Of a stretch of DNA of 34,737 nt, positions 16,232 through 25,051 are shown one piece after another. The notes under the pieces were generated by a model, which made no database searches, was not told the DNA's origin, and worked only from the letters and a program-made list of their open reading frames with translations. Positions within the stretch are counted from its first letter, which is position 1, and each line of letters begins with the position of its first letter. Position numbers and translations under genes: made by a program. This stretch comes from Thioglobus_B sp964566765 (GTDB lineage Bacteria > Pseudomonadota > Gammaproteobacteria > PS1 > Pseudothioglobaceae). The stretch is taken from the NCBI GenBank assembly GCA_964566765.1, contig CAZMJI010000005.1, positions 1-34,737 on the forward strand, given 5' to 3'.

Positions 16232-16259
16232 ATTATACTTTTATAAAATCCTATGTCAT
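16232..16259 (-). promoter_or_regulatory. Promoter for pgsA-hda
   Basis: Minus-strand ATGACA (16259-16254), a 16-base spacer and TATAAT (16237-16232). The -35 box overlaps the divergent purM start codon, so transcription of pgsA and loading of purM share the same bases. No equally good plus-strand promoter for purM was found. Confidence 0.55.
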
Positions 16260-17257
16260 CACTTACTTATCAAGACTCGGGCGTTGATATCACCAAAGGC
16301 AACGATCTGATCGAGCAAATTAAACCCATTGCCAAGTCAACCGCTAGAGAAGGGGTTCTCGCGGGTCTGGGTGGTTTTGGTGCGATGTTTGAGCTGCCAA
16401 TTCATAAATACAAGCAGCCGGTACTAATCTCAGGCACAGATGGTGTGGGCACCAAGCTTAAAGTGGCGGAAATGCTGGGCAAACATGACACCATCGGTAT
16501 CGACCTGGTGGCCATGTGCGTGAACGATCTGATTGTACAAGGTGCTGAGCCGCTATTTTTCTTAGATTACTACGCCACCGGTAAGCTCAATACTGACATT
16601 GCCACCTCGGTGATCTCCGGCATTGGCGAAGGCTGCAAGCAATCGAATTGCGCACTGATTGGCGGTGAAACCGCTGAGATGCCAGGCATGTACGCGGGCG
16701 AAGACTATGACCTGGCGGGTTTTTGTGTTGGTATTGCTGATAAGGACAAAGTGATTGATGGCACCAAGGTTAGCGCCGGCGATCAAATTATTGCCCTAGG
16801 CTCGTCAGGTCCGCACTCAAATGGTTATTCTTTGATTCGCAAAGTGCTAGAGCAGGCACAGCCAACTGATGAACAATTAGATGCACTGATTGAGCCGACT
16901 AAAATCTATGTGAAATCGATTTTGGCGCTGATTGAACAACACTCGGTCCACGCCATTTCGCACATTACTGGCGGTGGCTTGCTGGAGAACATTCCAAGAG
17001 TCTTGCCTGAAGATTTGGCGGCAAAGTTGGATGCTGACTCGTGGACCATGCCGGAGATTTTTCAATTCTTACAAGCCGGTGGCAACATTGAGATGAATGA
17101 GATGTATCGCGTCTTTAACTGTGGTGTGGGCATGGTGGTTGTGGTGCCACAAGACCAGTGCGACGCAGCCATCTCGTTATTACAAGCACAAGGTGAAAAG
17201 GCTTGGCGTATTGGTGAGATCGTAGCTGCCAATGGCGGCGAACAAGTGATTATTTAG
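16253..17257 (+). CDS. purM: Phosphoribosylformylglycinamidine cyclo-ligase
   Basis: PurM (AIR synthetase) closes the imidazole ring in step five of purine synthesis, using ATP. The 334-residue product shows LTYQDSGVDITKGNDLIEQI at the start, the glycine-rich GVLAGLGGFGAMFEL, SGTDGVGTKLKVA, the GGETAEMPGMY loop and the C-terminal HITGGGLLENIPRVLP. The length is standard. It is followed 6 nt later by purN, the usual gammaproteobacterial pair, and then by a DUF3108 gene. Confidence 0.96.
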   Translation: MSSLTYQDSGVDITKGNDLIEQIKPIAKSTAREGVLAGLGGFGAMFELPIHKYKQPVLISGTDGVGTKLKVAEMLGKHDTIGIDLVAMCVNDLIVQGAEPLFFLDYYATGKLNTDIATSVISGIGEGCKQSNCALIGGETAEMPGMYAGEDYDLAGFCVGIADKDKVIDGTKVSAGDQIIALGSSGPHSNGYSLIRKVLEQAQPTDEQLDALIEPTKIYVKSILALIEQHSVHAISHITGGGLLENIPRVLPEDLAAKLDADSWTMPEIFQFLQAGGNIEMNEMYRVFNCGVGMVVVVPQDQCDAAISLLQAQGEKAWRIGEIVAANGGEQVII

Positions 17258-17263
17258 CGTCTT

Positions 17264-17878
17264 ATGATTAAGGGGGTGGTACTGATCTCAGGTAGCGGTT
17301 CAAATCTGCAATCCCTGATTGACAACGCCCAGAAAATTGATCTGGAGATCTGCCTGGTCATTAGCAATAAAGCCGATGCCTACGGCCTAGAGCGAGCCCA
17401 AAAAGCCAATATCCCTACTCATGTGATTGAACACACTGAGTTTGATTCCAGAGAAGCTTTCGACCAACAATTAAGCCAAGTGATCGACCAACATCAGGCC
17501 GATTTGGTCATTCTGGCGGGCTTTATGCGCATCCTAAGTGCTGAATTCACGCAAAAATACACCGGCAGAATGCTCAACATTCACCCCTCATTACTGCCTA
17601 AATTCCAGGGCTTACACACCCATCAACGAGCCATTGAAGCCGGTGAAACAGAACATGGTGCCAGCGTGCATTTTGTCACTGCCGAACTGGACGGCGGCCC
17701 GGTGATTGCCCAACGAAAAGTTAAAGTGCTGCCTGAGGATGATGCCGATACCCTGGCTGCTCGAGTCTTGGTGGAAGAGCACCAACTCTATCCGCAGGTG
17801 GTTCACGATTTCGCCCAGGGTCGACTCAGCTTTGTCAACAACCAGGCCTTGTTAGACGGAGAGGTGATTTGCTTATAG
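17264..17878 (+). CDS. purN: Phosphoribosylglycinamide formyltransferase
   Basis: PurN transfers a formyl group from 10-formyltetrahydrofolate to GAR in purine synthesis. The 204-residue product has the phosphate-binding ISGSGSNLQSLID, the catalytic asparagine and histidine in MLNIHPSLLPKF, the second histidine in GASVHFV and the catalytic aspartate in ELDGGPVIAQ. It lies 6 nt after purM. Its 3' end overlaps the next gene by 10 nt and supplies that gene's ribosome site. Confidence 0.96.
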   Translation: MIKGVVLISGSGSNLQSLIDNAQKIDLEICLVISNKADAYGLERAQKANIPTHVIEHTEFDSREAFDQQLSQVIDQHQADLVILAGFMRILSAEFTQKYTGRMLNIHPSLLPKFQGLHTHQRAIEAGETEHGASVHFVTAELDGGPVIAQRKVKVLPEDDADTLAARVLVEEHQLYPQVVHDFAQGRLSFVNNQALLDGEVICL

Positions 17879-18603
17879 CACGCTTCCTTCTTGTCTTTTT
17901 AGTCAGCTCAGCCTCTGCGCTAGCCCTTGGTCCACACACTGCTCACTATCAACTCTCTATTGGCGGCATACCGATTGCCAAAGAGGTGAGAACACTACAC
18001 CAACTCCCAACTCACTACTTCTACACTGCCAATGCTCAGACCTCAGGGCCGGCTGCGTTGATCAAAGACTATCAAGTGGCTGCCAGTGCCAGCTTCAAGC
18101 AGAGCCCAACTGGACTGAGTAGTTTGAATTACCAGATCATGGAACGAGAAGACGGTCAGGTTAGTGAAAACTACGCCATTGATGTTAATCAAGATGGCTC
18201 AATGGTGCGCTCACTGCCGACGCAAACCCAGCCTCAGGTGCAAACTTGGCAAGCGTCCAAGCCAGGTCGCGTTGTTGATCCCTTAACTTTGTTTTTGGCC
18301 ATTTCTCATGATTTAGAGACAGGCTCAGAGCTGAGTTATCAGGTGGCTGACGGCAAATCACTGTCAACCCATCGTTATCAGGTTGAACTCAACCACCCGC
18401 TACAAATTAATCAGCAAACGATGAACACCACCAAAGTTTCTAGACTGGACAATGAGCGACAAATGAGTGCGTATTTTGTTGGCAAGTATCACTACCTACC
18501 AGTACTGATTCAGCAACAAAAAAACAACAAAACCTACCGTTATGAATTAACTCGGGTGCAATTCCAAGATCAGCCTGAGCACCTACTCAAAGTAACGTTT
18601 TAG
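17869..18603 (+). CDS. Secreted DUF3108-type protein
   Basis: A 244-residue envelope protein with a signal peptide (ARFLLVFLVSSASALA, cleavage near residue 19). The mature part (ALGPHTAHYQLSIGGIPIAKE) has the beta-rich lipocalin-like pattern of DUF3108, a family of unknown function commonly found after purMN. The start is TTG 17869, supported by GGAGAGG 4-10 bases upstream within purN. It is translated from the purine message although it has no evident link to purines. The last 21 bases overlap the convergent uvrA end. Confidence 0.82.
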   Translation: MLIARFLLVFLVSSASALALGPHTAHYQLSIGGIPIAKEVRTLHQLPTHYFYTANAQTSGPAALIKDYQVAASASFKQSPTGLSSLNYQIMEREDGQVSENYAIDVNQDGSMVRSLPTQTQPQVQTWQASKPGRVVDPLTLFLAISHDLETGSELSYQVADGKSLSTHRYQVELNHPLQINQQTMNTTKVSRLDNERQMSAYFVGKYHYLPVLIQQQKNNKTYRYELTRVQFQDQPEHLLKVTF

Positions 18604-21402
18604 ATACTCACCGGTGTAGGAGCCTGATGTTTGAGCCACTGCCTCAGGGGTGCCACTGGCAATAATCTGACCGCCCTTGCTACCGCCTTCAGGACCCAGA
18701 TCAACAATCCAATCGGCTGTCTTAATCACATCCAAATTGTGTTCAATAATAACAATGGTGTTATCACGATCCCTAAGACGATTAATCACACTGAGGAGTT
18801 GTTGGATATCGTGGAAATGCAAGCCTGTGGTTGGCTCGTCCAAAATGTAGAGGGTTTGTCCGGTATCACTACGGGACAGCTCTTTGGCCAGCTTAATGCG
18901 CTGCGCCTCACCGCCTGACAAGGTGGTGGCATTTTGCCCTAGAGTAATATACGACAGACCCACATCCATCAGCGTTTGTAGCTTTTGTTTAATCTTTGGC
19001 ATTGGCTCAAAGAACACGCAAGCTTCCTCAACGGTCATCTCCAATACCTCAGCAATGGTCTTGCCTTTATAGAGAATCTCTAAGGTTTCACGATTGTAGC
19101 GATGCCCCTCACAGACATCACAAGGCACGTAAATATCTGGCAAGAAATGCATCTCAACCTTAACCAGGCCATCACCCTTACAGGCCTCGCAACGACCACC
19201 CTTCACGTTAAAACTAAAGCGTCCTGAGCGATAACCTCTAGCACGCGCCTCTAAGGTTTGTGCAAACAAGTCACGTATTAACGAGAAAACACCCGTATAA
19301 GTTGCCGGATTGGATCTGGGCGTGCGACCAATCGGACTTTGGTCAATATTCACCACCTTATCAAAATATTCCAGTCCATCGATCTCGGTAAAGGGTGATG
19401 GGTTGGTTTGTGCACGATTCAGGCGCTGTGCAGCAACTTTGTACAAGGTGTCATTAATTAGGGTGGATTTACCCGAACCAGATACGCCGGTAATACAAGT
19501 CAGTACGCCCACTGGAATCTTCAGGTCCACCTGTTTAAGATTGTTACCCTGTGCGCCTTGGATGTTAAGCCAATGTTCGGCTTGTTTGCGCACTTTGGGC
19601 ATGGCGATACTGGCTTTACCGCTCATATAAGCACCGGTAAGCGACTCAGTATTTTGACTCACAGCTTCTGGAGTACCAGCAGCCACCACCTCACCACCAT
19701 GCTTACCGGCACCAGGTCCGATATCAATCACATAGTCCGCCTGTCTAATCGCATCTTCATCATGCTCAACCACGATCACTGTATTGCCCAGGTCGCGCAA
19801 GTAGGTGAGCGTGTCCAGCAGTTTTTGATTGTCGCGTTGATGCAAACCAATCGAAGGTTCATCCAACACATACAACACACCCATCAAGCCGGCGCCAATC
19901 TGCGAAGCCAAACGAATACGCTGCGCCTCACCGCCTGAGAGTGTGTTGGCACGACGATCCAGTGATAAGTACTCTAAGCCGACATTGATTAAAAACTTCA
20001 ATCGCTGACGAATTTCTTTTAAGATTTTCTCCGCAATTTGCGCCTTGGCGCCTTCCAGTTCGAGTTGCTGGAAAAACTCATACAGATCAGAGATTGACAA
20101 TTGAGTAATCTCGGGTAGGTTTTTACCGCCAACAAACACGTGTCTAGCAGCCTCATTCAGACGCTCGCCCGAACAGCTCGCACAAGGCTTACTCACCACG
20201 TAACGCGCTAGATCTTCACGCACGCTTTTAATTTCGCTTTCTTCATAGCGACGCATCATGCGTGGAATCACCCCCTCGAAAGGTTTGGCCTTGTTAGACC
20301 AGCCTTGACGACCTTTGATCTTGCTAAAGTCAATCACTTCATCGCCACTGCCATACAGCACAATTCTCTGCTGGTCTTCGCTTAACTCGGCAAATGGAGT
20401 CTCTAGATCAAACCCATAATGGCTCGATACCAGGTGCAGCATTTGATAGAAAAACGCATTGGCTCGACCCCAGCCATAGATTGCCCCGTCGGCCAGACTC
20501 AACTCTGGATGCGCCACCACTTTGTCTTCATCAAAAATGTCTTTCACCCCCAGTCCGTCGCAACTCGGGCAAGCGCCTACTGGGTTGTTAAATGAGAACA
20601 AGCGTGGCTCTAGCTCGCTGAGTGAATAACCACATTTCACACAAGAAAATTTGGCTGAGAAAGTCATCTCAGACCAGGTAGTATCGGCCTCCATCGGTGC
20701 GACCAATGCCAAACCACCCGATAAATTAAGTGCAGTTTCTAAAGATTCTGATAAGCGCGAGGCCATATCCTTTCGAATCTTCAGTCGATCCACCACAATC
20801 TCGATATTGTGATGGGTTTTGCCGTCAATCTCAGGCATCTGATCCAAATACACCACTTCACCATCCACGCGTGCGCGCAAGAATCCCTGGTGCGACAATT
20901 CCTCCAGCAGCTTAACGTGGCTGCCTTTGCGGTTTTGCACCACCGGCGCCAACAACATCAGCTTCTCGCCCACGGGCAGCTCGGTAATCATATCCACCAT
21001 CTGCGAGACGGTTTGTGAGGCTAACTCCAGCTGGTGCTCAGGACATCTGGGCGTACCCACACGGGCATACAACAATCTTAAGTAGTCATAAATCTCGGTG
21101 GTGGTGCCCACGGTTGATCGCGGATTGTGCGAGGTGGCCTTTTGCTCAATAGAGATCGCCGGCGACAGACCTTCAATATGCTCCACATCTGGCTTTTCCA
21201 TCAGCGATAAAAACTGACGCGCGTAAGCCGATAAGGATTCGACATAGCGACGCTGTCCTTCGGCGTAAATCGTGTCAAAGGCAAGTGAAGATTTGCCCGA
21301 ACCAGATAGGCCTGTAATCACCACCAACTGATTGCGCGGAATGTCGACATCAATGCTTTTAAGATTGTGGACTTTAGCCCCGCGAATACTAATATGATCC
21401 AT
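18583..21402 (-). CDS. uvrA: Excinuclease ABC subunit A
   Basis: UvrA is the damage-sensing ATPase of nucleotide excision repair. The 939-residue product matches the family length. It has two ABC modules: Walker A GLSGSGKSSL (residues 31-40) and GVSGSGKSTL in the second half, with signatures LSGGEAQRIRLA and LSGGEAQRIKLA. It has zinc fingers CVKCGYSLSELEP...CPSC and CEACKGDGL...CDVC, and the UvrB-binding segment between them. The divergent spacer with pyrH shows a TATAAT for uvrA but no LexA-type CTG-N10-CAG, unlike E. coli uvrA. Confidence 0.97.
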   Translation of the reverse strand: MDHISIRGAKVHNLKSIDVDIPRNQLVVITGLSGSGKSSLAFDTIYAEGQRRYVESLSAYARQFLSLMEKPDVEHIEGLSPAISIEQKATSHNPRSTVGTTTEIYDYLRLLYARVGTPRCPEHQLELASQTVSQMVDMITELPVGEKLMLLAPVVQNRKGSHVKLLEELSHQGFLRARVDGEVVYLDQMPEIDGKTHHNIEIVVDRLKIRKDMASRLSESLETALNLSGGLALVAPMEADTTWSEMTFSAKFSCVKCGYSLSELEPRLFSFNNPVGACPSCDGLGVKDIFDEDKVVAHPELSLADGAIYGWGRANAFFYQMLHLVSSHYGFDLETPFAELSEDQQRIVLYGSGDEVIDFSKIKGRQGWSNKAKPFEGVIPRMMRRYEESEIKSVREDLARYVVSKPCASCSGERLNEAARHVFVGGKNLPEITQLSISDLYEFFQQLELEGAKAQIAEKILKEIRQRLKFLINVGLEYLSLDRRANTLSGGEAQRIRLASQIGAGLMGVLYVLDEPSIGLHQRDNQKLLDTLTYLRDLGNTVIVVEHDEDAIRQADYVIDIGPGAGKHGGEVVAAGTPEAVSQNTESLTGAYMSGKASIAMPKVRKQAEHWLNIQGAQGNNLKQVDLKIPVGVLTCITGVSGSGKSTLINDTLYKVAAQRLNRAQTNPSPFTEIDGLEYFDKVVNIDQSPIGRTPRSNPATYTGVFSLIRDLFAQTLEARARGYRSGRFSFNVKGGRCEACKGDGLVKVEMHFLPDIYVPCDVCEGHRYNRETLEILYKGKTIAEVLEMTVEEACVFFEPMPKIKQKLQTLMDVGLSYITLGQNATTLSGGEAQRIKLAKELSRSDTGQTLYILDEPTTGLHFHDIQQLLSVINRLRDRDNTIVIIEHNLDVIKTADWIVDLGPEGGSKGGQIIASGTPEAVAQTSGSYTGEYLKRYFE

Positions 21403-21489
21403 GTAAAAATATATCGGACAAAGGGTTCATTATAACGCGCATGATAGGTAAAATCATCCTCATTAATTAATTGATGGCATAAGGCAATC
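21403..21489. promoter_or_regulatory. Divergent promoter region uvrA / pyrH
   Basis: An 87-bp spacer. On the minus strand TATAAT (21434-21429) with ATGATT 17 bases upstream may serve uvrA. On the plus strand TTCATT (21426-21431), a 17-base spacer and TAAAAT (21449-21454) may serve pyrH; ATAAGG precedes its ATG. No SOS box is visible. Confidence 0.4.
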
Positions 21490-22203
21490 ATGGCTCAATA
21501 CAAGCGCATTTTATTGAAATTAAGTGGCGAAGCACTGGCCACTGAGACCCAAACCGTTGATCCAAAAACCTTGGATTCGGTGGTGCAAATTATCCAGTCG
21601 GCCTTAGAGATGGGGGTACAGGTAGGCATCGTGGTCGGTGGTGGTAATATTTTCCGTGGCGCAGCCTTGGCGCAAGCCGGCATGAACCGCGTGACTGGTG
21701 ATCATATGGGTATGTTGGCCACGGTGATTAATGCCTTGGCCATCTCTGATGCTTGCACGCGCGCTGGCGTCAGATCGCGTGTGATGTCAGGCTTTGACAT
21801 TGGTGGCGGTGTTTGTGATCCATTTGATCACAACAAGGCCCAAGACGCCTTAAACGCTGGCGAGGTGGTGATTTGCTCTGCAGGCACCGGCTCACCTTGT
21901 TTCACCACCGATACCGGCGCCACCTTGCGCGCCATTGAAATGGGTGCAGATGTGGTCTTTAAGGCTACCAAGGTTGATGGTGTGTATACCGACGATCCAA
22001 TGACCAATCCAGAGGCGGTGAAATACGATCGCTTAAGCTTTGATGAAGCCATTCGCCAAGACTTGAAAATTATGGACACAGCGGCCTTTGCCATGTGCCG
22101 AGAGCATAAAATTGATATCTGTGTCTTTAGCATGCTGGAAGACACCAATACTTTAAAACGCATCCTAAACGGAGAAAACCTAGGAACCATTGTAGGGGAA
22201 TAA
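21490..22203 (+). CDS. pyrH: UMP kinase
   Basis: PyrH phosphorylates UMP to UDP. The 237-residue product has the amino-acid-kinase fold landmarks RILLKLSGEAL, VGIVVGGGNIFRG, RVTGDHMGMLATVINALA, the STGxGSPCFTTDT-type loop and KATKVDGVYTDDP. The length is standard for the bacterial hexameric enzyme. frr begins 2 nt after its stop. The common upstream partners rpsB and tsf are absent; divergent uvrA is there instead. Confidence 0.96.
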   Translation: MAQYKRILLKLSGEALATETQTVDPKTLDSVVQIIQSALEMGVQVGIVVGGGNIFRGAALAQAGMNRVTGDHMGMLATVINALAISDACTRAGVRSRVMSGFDIGGGVCDPFDHNKAQDALNAGEVVICSAGTGSPCFTTDTGATLRAIEMGADVVFKATKVDGVYTDDPMTNPEAVKYDRLSFDEAIRQDLKIMDTAAFAMCREHKIDICVFSMLEDTNTLKRILNGENLGTIVGE

Positions 22204-22205
22204 TC

Positions 22206-22763
22206 ATGTTAGACGAGATACAAAACGACGCAAAAGAAAGAATGGACAAAAGTGTGGCCTCACTGGAGAACAACTTCAGTAAGATTCGCGCAGGTCGTGC
22301 ACACCCATCACTACTAGAGCAAGTCCAAGTCGAATACTACGGCTCCATGGTGCCACTCTCACAAGTCGGCAACATTACCACCGAAGACTCTCGCACGCTG
22401 AAGGTCACGGTTTGGGAAAAGGACATGGGTCCAGTGGTTGAAAAAGCCATTATTACTTCAGACTTAGGTCTTAATCCACAAAGCGCTGGCGAGGTGATTC
22501 GCGTCCCGCTACCGCCACTAACTGAAGAGCGTAGACGCGATCTGATTCGCGTGGTTAAAGACGAAGCTGAACAAGCCAAGGTGGCGATTCGCAACATTCG
22601 TCGTGACGCCAACTCGGATTTTAAAGATTTACTCAAAGAGAAAGAAATCTCAGAAGACGAAGCCAGACATGCCGAAGAGCAAGTACAAAAGCTAACCGAT
22701 GCCCATGTGAAGTTGGTGGATGAAAAGCTCTCAGAAAAAGAGGCGTCTCTATTGGAGATTTAA
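22206..22763 (+). CDS. frr: Ribosome recycling factor
   Basis: RRF splits post-termination ribosomes together with EF-G. The 185-residue product has the expected all-helical three-stem bundle and beta domain: the RMDKSVASLENNFSKIRAGRA start, VEYYGSMVPLSQVGNI, the RVPLPPLTEERRRDL turn and the charged C-terminal helix ending KEASLLEI. It is translated with pyrH and is followed 19 bases later by a strong terminator. Confidence 0.96.
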   Translation: MLDEIQNDAKERMDKSVASLENNFSKIRAGRAHPSLLEQVQVEYYGSMVPLSQVGNITTEDSRTLKVTVWEKDMGPVVEKAIITSDLGLNPQSAGEVIRVPLPPLTEERRRDLIRVVKDEAEQAKVAIRNIRRDANSDFKDLLKEKEISEDEARHAEEQVQKLTDAHVKLVDEKLSEKEASLLEI

Positions 22764-22781
22764 CCCTTTCAGTACAGCCAC

Positions 22782-22810
22782 AAAAAAGCCCGCTATCAGC
22801 GGGCTTTTTT
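22782..22810. terminator. Bidirectional intrinsic terminator
   Basis: GCCCGC (22788-22793), loop TATCA, GCGGGC (22799-22804), flanked by six A and six T. It ends pyrH-frr on the plus strand and the small secreted gene on the minus strand. Confidence 0.92.
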
Positions 22811-22828
22811 ATTGGTGTTAAGTGGATC

Positions 22829-23200
22829 TTAGTAGTTTTCTACACACTTAAAGTAGTCTGCCCAACGCAGTGGCGAGAACTCAGTGCCCAGGGCATCTAG
22901 TGGGCCTGTGTTGTACAAGAAACCGCCTGCTAATGCATCCTTAAAGCGTTCAATGTTAGCCGCTGATAGGTTTAACTCATGCTGACAAGCATCGTGTGCT
23001 GCTTGCGTTACTGGCACACCTGCTGTGGTACTGCCAATCACCTTGTCTTGACTCAGTGTCATGCTCTCAGGGGCTTTTTCATTCACCACCACCTTATCAA
23101 AGATTGGCTCAACTGGACCGGTATCGCGATCATCGCCACCCGCCATTAGCGTCGCCGACAAGCCTAATGTAGCTGCCAAAACAATTGCTTTTTTCATCAT
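22829..23200 (-). CDS. Small secreted protein of unknown function
   Basis: A 123-residue protein from ATG 23200, chosen because GGAG lies 9 bases upstream; the TTG at 23215 overlaps that site. A signal peptide (MMKKAIVLAATLGLSATLMA) is cleaved near residue 20, followed by an acidic GGDDRDTGPVEP segment. The mature protein has two cysteines, one in AACQHEL-like context (HDACQHEL) and one near the C-terminus (DYFKCVENY), which could form a disulfide in the periplasm. There is no lipobox and no recognised domain. It is a single-gene unit ending at the shared terminator after frr. Function unknown. Confidence 0.7.
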   Translation of the reverse strand: MMKKAIVLAATLGLSATLMAGGDDRDTGPVEPIFDKVVVNEKAPESMTLSQDKVIGSTTAGVPVTQAAHDACQHELNLSAANIERFKDALAGGFLYNTGPLDALGTEFSPLRWADYFKCVENY

Positions 23201-23263
23201 GGTATTTGTCTCCAAATAATTTAAAATCTATAAAAATATATTTTAGCTCACCTTGACCAACAA

Positions 23264-24220
23264 ATGCTTGAGGATTTTTACAAAATTTGTCAGGATAATC
23301 AACTGGCGGAAATGGCCCAAGAATTGGTGGAACAATCCAAAACCAACTTGGCTGTTAACAATGGCAATATTCCCAGATGGGAGGCAGCCATCGACCAGCT
23401 TAAGTCCTACGAACGCGCAGGCGTTAGCTGGGAGTGTCCGTATGTGTATCTCCACACTCAAGTGCCTTCAGAACAGGCGTTGGAAACCACACTAAAACAA
23501 CTCATGCCTTGGCGCAAAGGCCCCTGGAAAATTGGCCCGCTGAATCTGGAGAGCGAATGGCGTGGCGATCTTAAATGGGCACGTCTTCAGTCGCATATTC
23601 GACCACTAAAAGACAAGCTGGTGCTGGATGTCGGCTCTGGCAATGGCTACTTTACCCAAATCATGGCACTATCAGGCGCCAAACTGGCCTTAGGTCTAGA
23701 GCCTTTCTTACTCTTCAACTATCAGTTTAGCGCGCTACGCTCATTGATGAAAGACCCGCCCAATGCCTTTGTTCTGCCACTCAGACTGGAAGAATGTTCA
23801 GCGCGCCCAGTATTTGACACAGTCTTCTCAATGGGAGTGCTCTATCATCAAAAACAACACATGCAGCACTTGGAGCAGCTCTACAACATGCTCAAACCCG
23901 GCGGTGAGTTGGTGCTGGAAACCCTGATTATTGACCCGCAATTTGGCGAGACTTTGATCCCTGAAGAGCGTTATGCCCGAATGCGCAATGTTTGGTGCCT
24001 GCCCAATACCGACATACTTAAACAATGGCTATCGCTGGCCGGCTTTAGTGAGATTAAACTACTGGATGTCAGCAAAACCACGCCTGAGGAGCAACGCGCG
24101 ACTGATTGGATTGGCAACAATACTCAATCACTCAAAGACTTTCTAGATCCAAATGATGACAATCTCACGATTGAAGGTTTGCCCGCGCCCAAGCGCGCCA
24201 TTGTCACTGCCAGCAAATAA
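23264..24220 (+). CDS. cmoB: tRNA U34 carboxymethyltransferase CmoB
   Basis: CmoB uses carboxy-S-adenosylmethionine to make 5-carboxymethoxyuridine at U34 of tRNAs. The 318-residue product is near the E. coli length of 323. Family signatures include VPSEQALETTLKQLMPWRKG, the GPWKIGPLNLESEWRGDLKW segment and the SAM-site VLDVGSGNGYF (residues 120-130), with LGLEPFLLFNYQF after it. The partner cmoA, which makes the cofactor, is not adjacent. It is followed 6 nt later by the ZnuA-like gene. Confidence 0.93.
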   Translation: MLEDFYKICQDNQLAEMAQELVEQSKTNLAVNNGNIPRWEAAIDQLKSYERAGVSWECPYVYLHTQVPSEQALETTLKQLMPWRKGPWKIGPLNLESEWRGDLKWARLQSHIRPLKDKLVLDVGSGNGYFTQIMALSGAKLALGLEPFLLFNYQFSALRSLMKDPPNAFVLPLRLEECSARPVFDTVFSMGVLYHQKQHMQHLEQLYNMLKPGGELVLETLIIDPQFGETLIPEERYARMRNVWCLPNTDILKQWLSLAGFSEIKLLDVSKTTPEEQRATDWIGNNTQSLKDFLDPNDDNLTIEGLPAPKRAIVTASK

Positions 24221-24226
24221 CGTATA

Positions 24227-25051
24227 ATGCCGAGCATGATGCGTTTACTACTGGGTTTTTTCCTGATTGTCTCTCATGTGTGGGCAGCACCCAAGATTGT
24301 GGTTAGCATCCCACCCGTTCATTCTATTGTTAGCAATCTAACCCAGGGTGTGACCGAGCCGGCATTGTTGCTAAAAAACAACCAGTCAGCCCATCAATTC
24401 CACCTAAAGCCAGTGCAATTGTCCCTAATGGAAAATGCCGACTTACTGGTTATCATACACCCAGAGTTTGAGGCTGGACTGGCCAAGGTCTTTGGGCAAC
24501 AACCCAAGAGCAAGCGCATTACCGTTGCCTCAGACTCGCAAAAAAGTCAGCACCTATGGTTAGATATCTCTAGTATCAAAGCGTTTGCCAAAAAGCTGGC
24601 GCATCGATTGATCGACCTAGATGCCCAGCACCGGGATCGCTATCTGGCCAATCTAACCCAGCTTGATCAGCGCCTAACGCAGCTTGAAGCTGATATGGCC
24701 CAACAACTGCACAGTGTTAACCGCAAGCCTCTGGCAACTTACTCGAATGCGCTCAACTCTCTAGTTAAAACCCAACAACTTAATCAAATCACCAGTGTGG
24801 TTAAACAACACGAACAACGCTACAGCATTAAACGCATCCTACAGGCCAAACAGGCCATCCGCCAACACCAGGTTGGATGTCTAATCGCCACCACCGAGGT
24901 GACGCCCAAACAGCTTCAACTACTCAGTGATGGCGCGACGGTGAACACAGTGCGCATCAATATTTTAGGGTCTGACTTAACGCCAGGGCGGCAGCTGTAT
25001 TTTCAGCTAATGCAAAGCATCGCGCAGGAGGTTTATCAGTGTCTTCGGTAA
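24227..25051 (+). CDS. ZnuA-like metal ABC substrate-binding protein, degenerate site
   Basis: A 274-residue periplasmic protein of the zinc/manganese binding family. A signal peptide ends near HVWA (residue 20). Two family histidines are kept: H56 in QSAHQFHLKP and H109 in QHLWLDIS. At the third position, where ZnuA normally has a histidine (HDAF/YGYF), it reads TYSNALNSL. The acidic late site reads NILGSDLTPG. The histidine-rich loop of ZnuA is missing. No permease or ATPase gene is next to it; it sits between cmoB and bioC with overlaps. It may be a zinc-binding component working with a distant transporter, or a protein that has lost metal transport. ATG 24236 or 24239 are possible starts. 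Confidence 0.75.
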   Translation: MPSMMRLLLGFFLIVSHVWAAPKIVVSIPPVHSIVSNLTQGVTEPALLLKNNQSAHQFHLKPVQLSLMENADLLVIIHPEFEAGLAKVFGQQPKSKRITVASDSQKSQHLWLDISSIKAFAKKLAHRLIDLDAQHRDRYLANLTQLDQRLTQLEADMAQQLHSVNRKPLATYSNALNSLVKTQQLNQITSVVKQHEQRYSIKRILQAKQAIRQHQVGCLIATTEVTPKQLQLLSDGATVNTVRINILGSDLTPGRQLYFQLMQSIAQEVYQCLR

